Origin: Candidatus Bathyarchaeota archaeon
GTDB taxonomy: Archaea > Asgardarchaeota > Lokiarchaeia > Sigyniarchaeales > Sigyniarchaeaceae
Assembly: GCA_014729935.1 (NCBI GenBank)
Contig: WJJB01000026.1
Span: forward strand, 1 to 5,350
Reading direction: 5' to 3'
Length of the DNA: 5,350 nt
Positions 5,317 to 5,350 of the stretch are shown here, piece by piece. The translations under genes were made by a program, and so were the position numbers. Below the pieces are notes generated by a model, which made no database searches, was not told the DNA's origin, and saw nothing but the letters and a program-made list of their open reading frames with translations. Numbering within the stretch: the first letter of the stretch is position 1; the number at the start of each line of letters is the position of its first letter.

Positions 5317-5350
5317 AAATTCCAGGGAAAGTTAAGCTGCTGGATAAACC

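Noticed and set aside
5272..5350. Short minus-strand open frame entering from the right edge and ending at a TAG near 5272
   Set aside because: About 25 residues, partly the reverse of the 29-base repeat, with no recognisable motif; too short to call a gene.
1..5350. CRISPR array or spaced repeat array
   Set aside because: Only one repeat pair, 2.4 kb apart, is present; there is no regular repeat-spacer pattern and no cas gene.

Overview
The window looks archaeal, possibly from an Asgard lineage or another archaeal group with eukaryote-like signalling parts. The pointers are a canonical RING-H2 zinc finger fused to TPR-like helices, a partial gene resembling an A/V-type ATPase subunit C, a TATA-like box placed as expected for a leaderless transcript, and a membrane-anchored glycosidase rich in N-glycosylation sequons. 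This assignment is inference. No rRNA or tRNA gene is present to confirm it.

Layout from left to right: (1) the 5' part of a minus-strand gene, cut by the left edge (1-210), resembling the first repeat of ATPase subunit C. (2) Diverging from it, a complete plus-strand activator ATPase of the HgdC/BcrA/BadF type (286-1068), with both cluster cysteines but no partner dehydratase or reductase in view. (3) Convergent to it, a minus-strand RING-H2/TPR protein (1092-1766). (4) Diverging from that, a plus-strand Sua5-type threonylcarbamoyl-AMP synthase (1824-2870) for the universal tRNA t6A modification. (5) After 26 bases, a membrane-anchored GH39 glycosidase resembling alpha-L-iduronidase (2897-4651). 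(6) A GC-rich, decayed tnpB remnant of an IS200/IS605-type element on the minus strand (4799 to about 5277), followed in its own direction by an imperfect hairpin that may be the old right end or omegaRNA scaffold. (7) A second exact copy of a 29-base sequence that also forms the whole spacer between the Sua5 and GH39 genes (2870-2898 and 5288-5316).

The genes do not form one pathway. Activase, RING/TPR and Sua5 alternate in strand and so are separate transcription units. Only Sua5 and GH39 could be co-transcribed, and their functions are unrelated. The least explained signals are the RING-H2/TPR fusion and the perfect direct repeat that brackets the GH39 gene together with the dead transposon. 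Base 4652 to about 4798 holds no gene, only two small inverted repeats; 5317-5350 holds nothing I can interpret.
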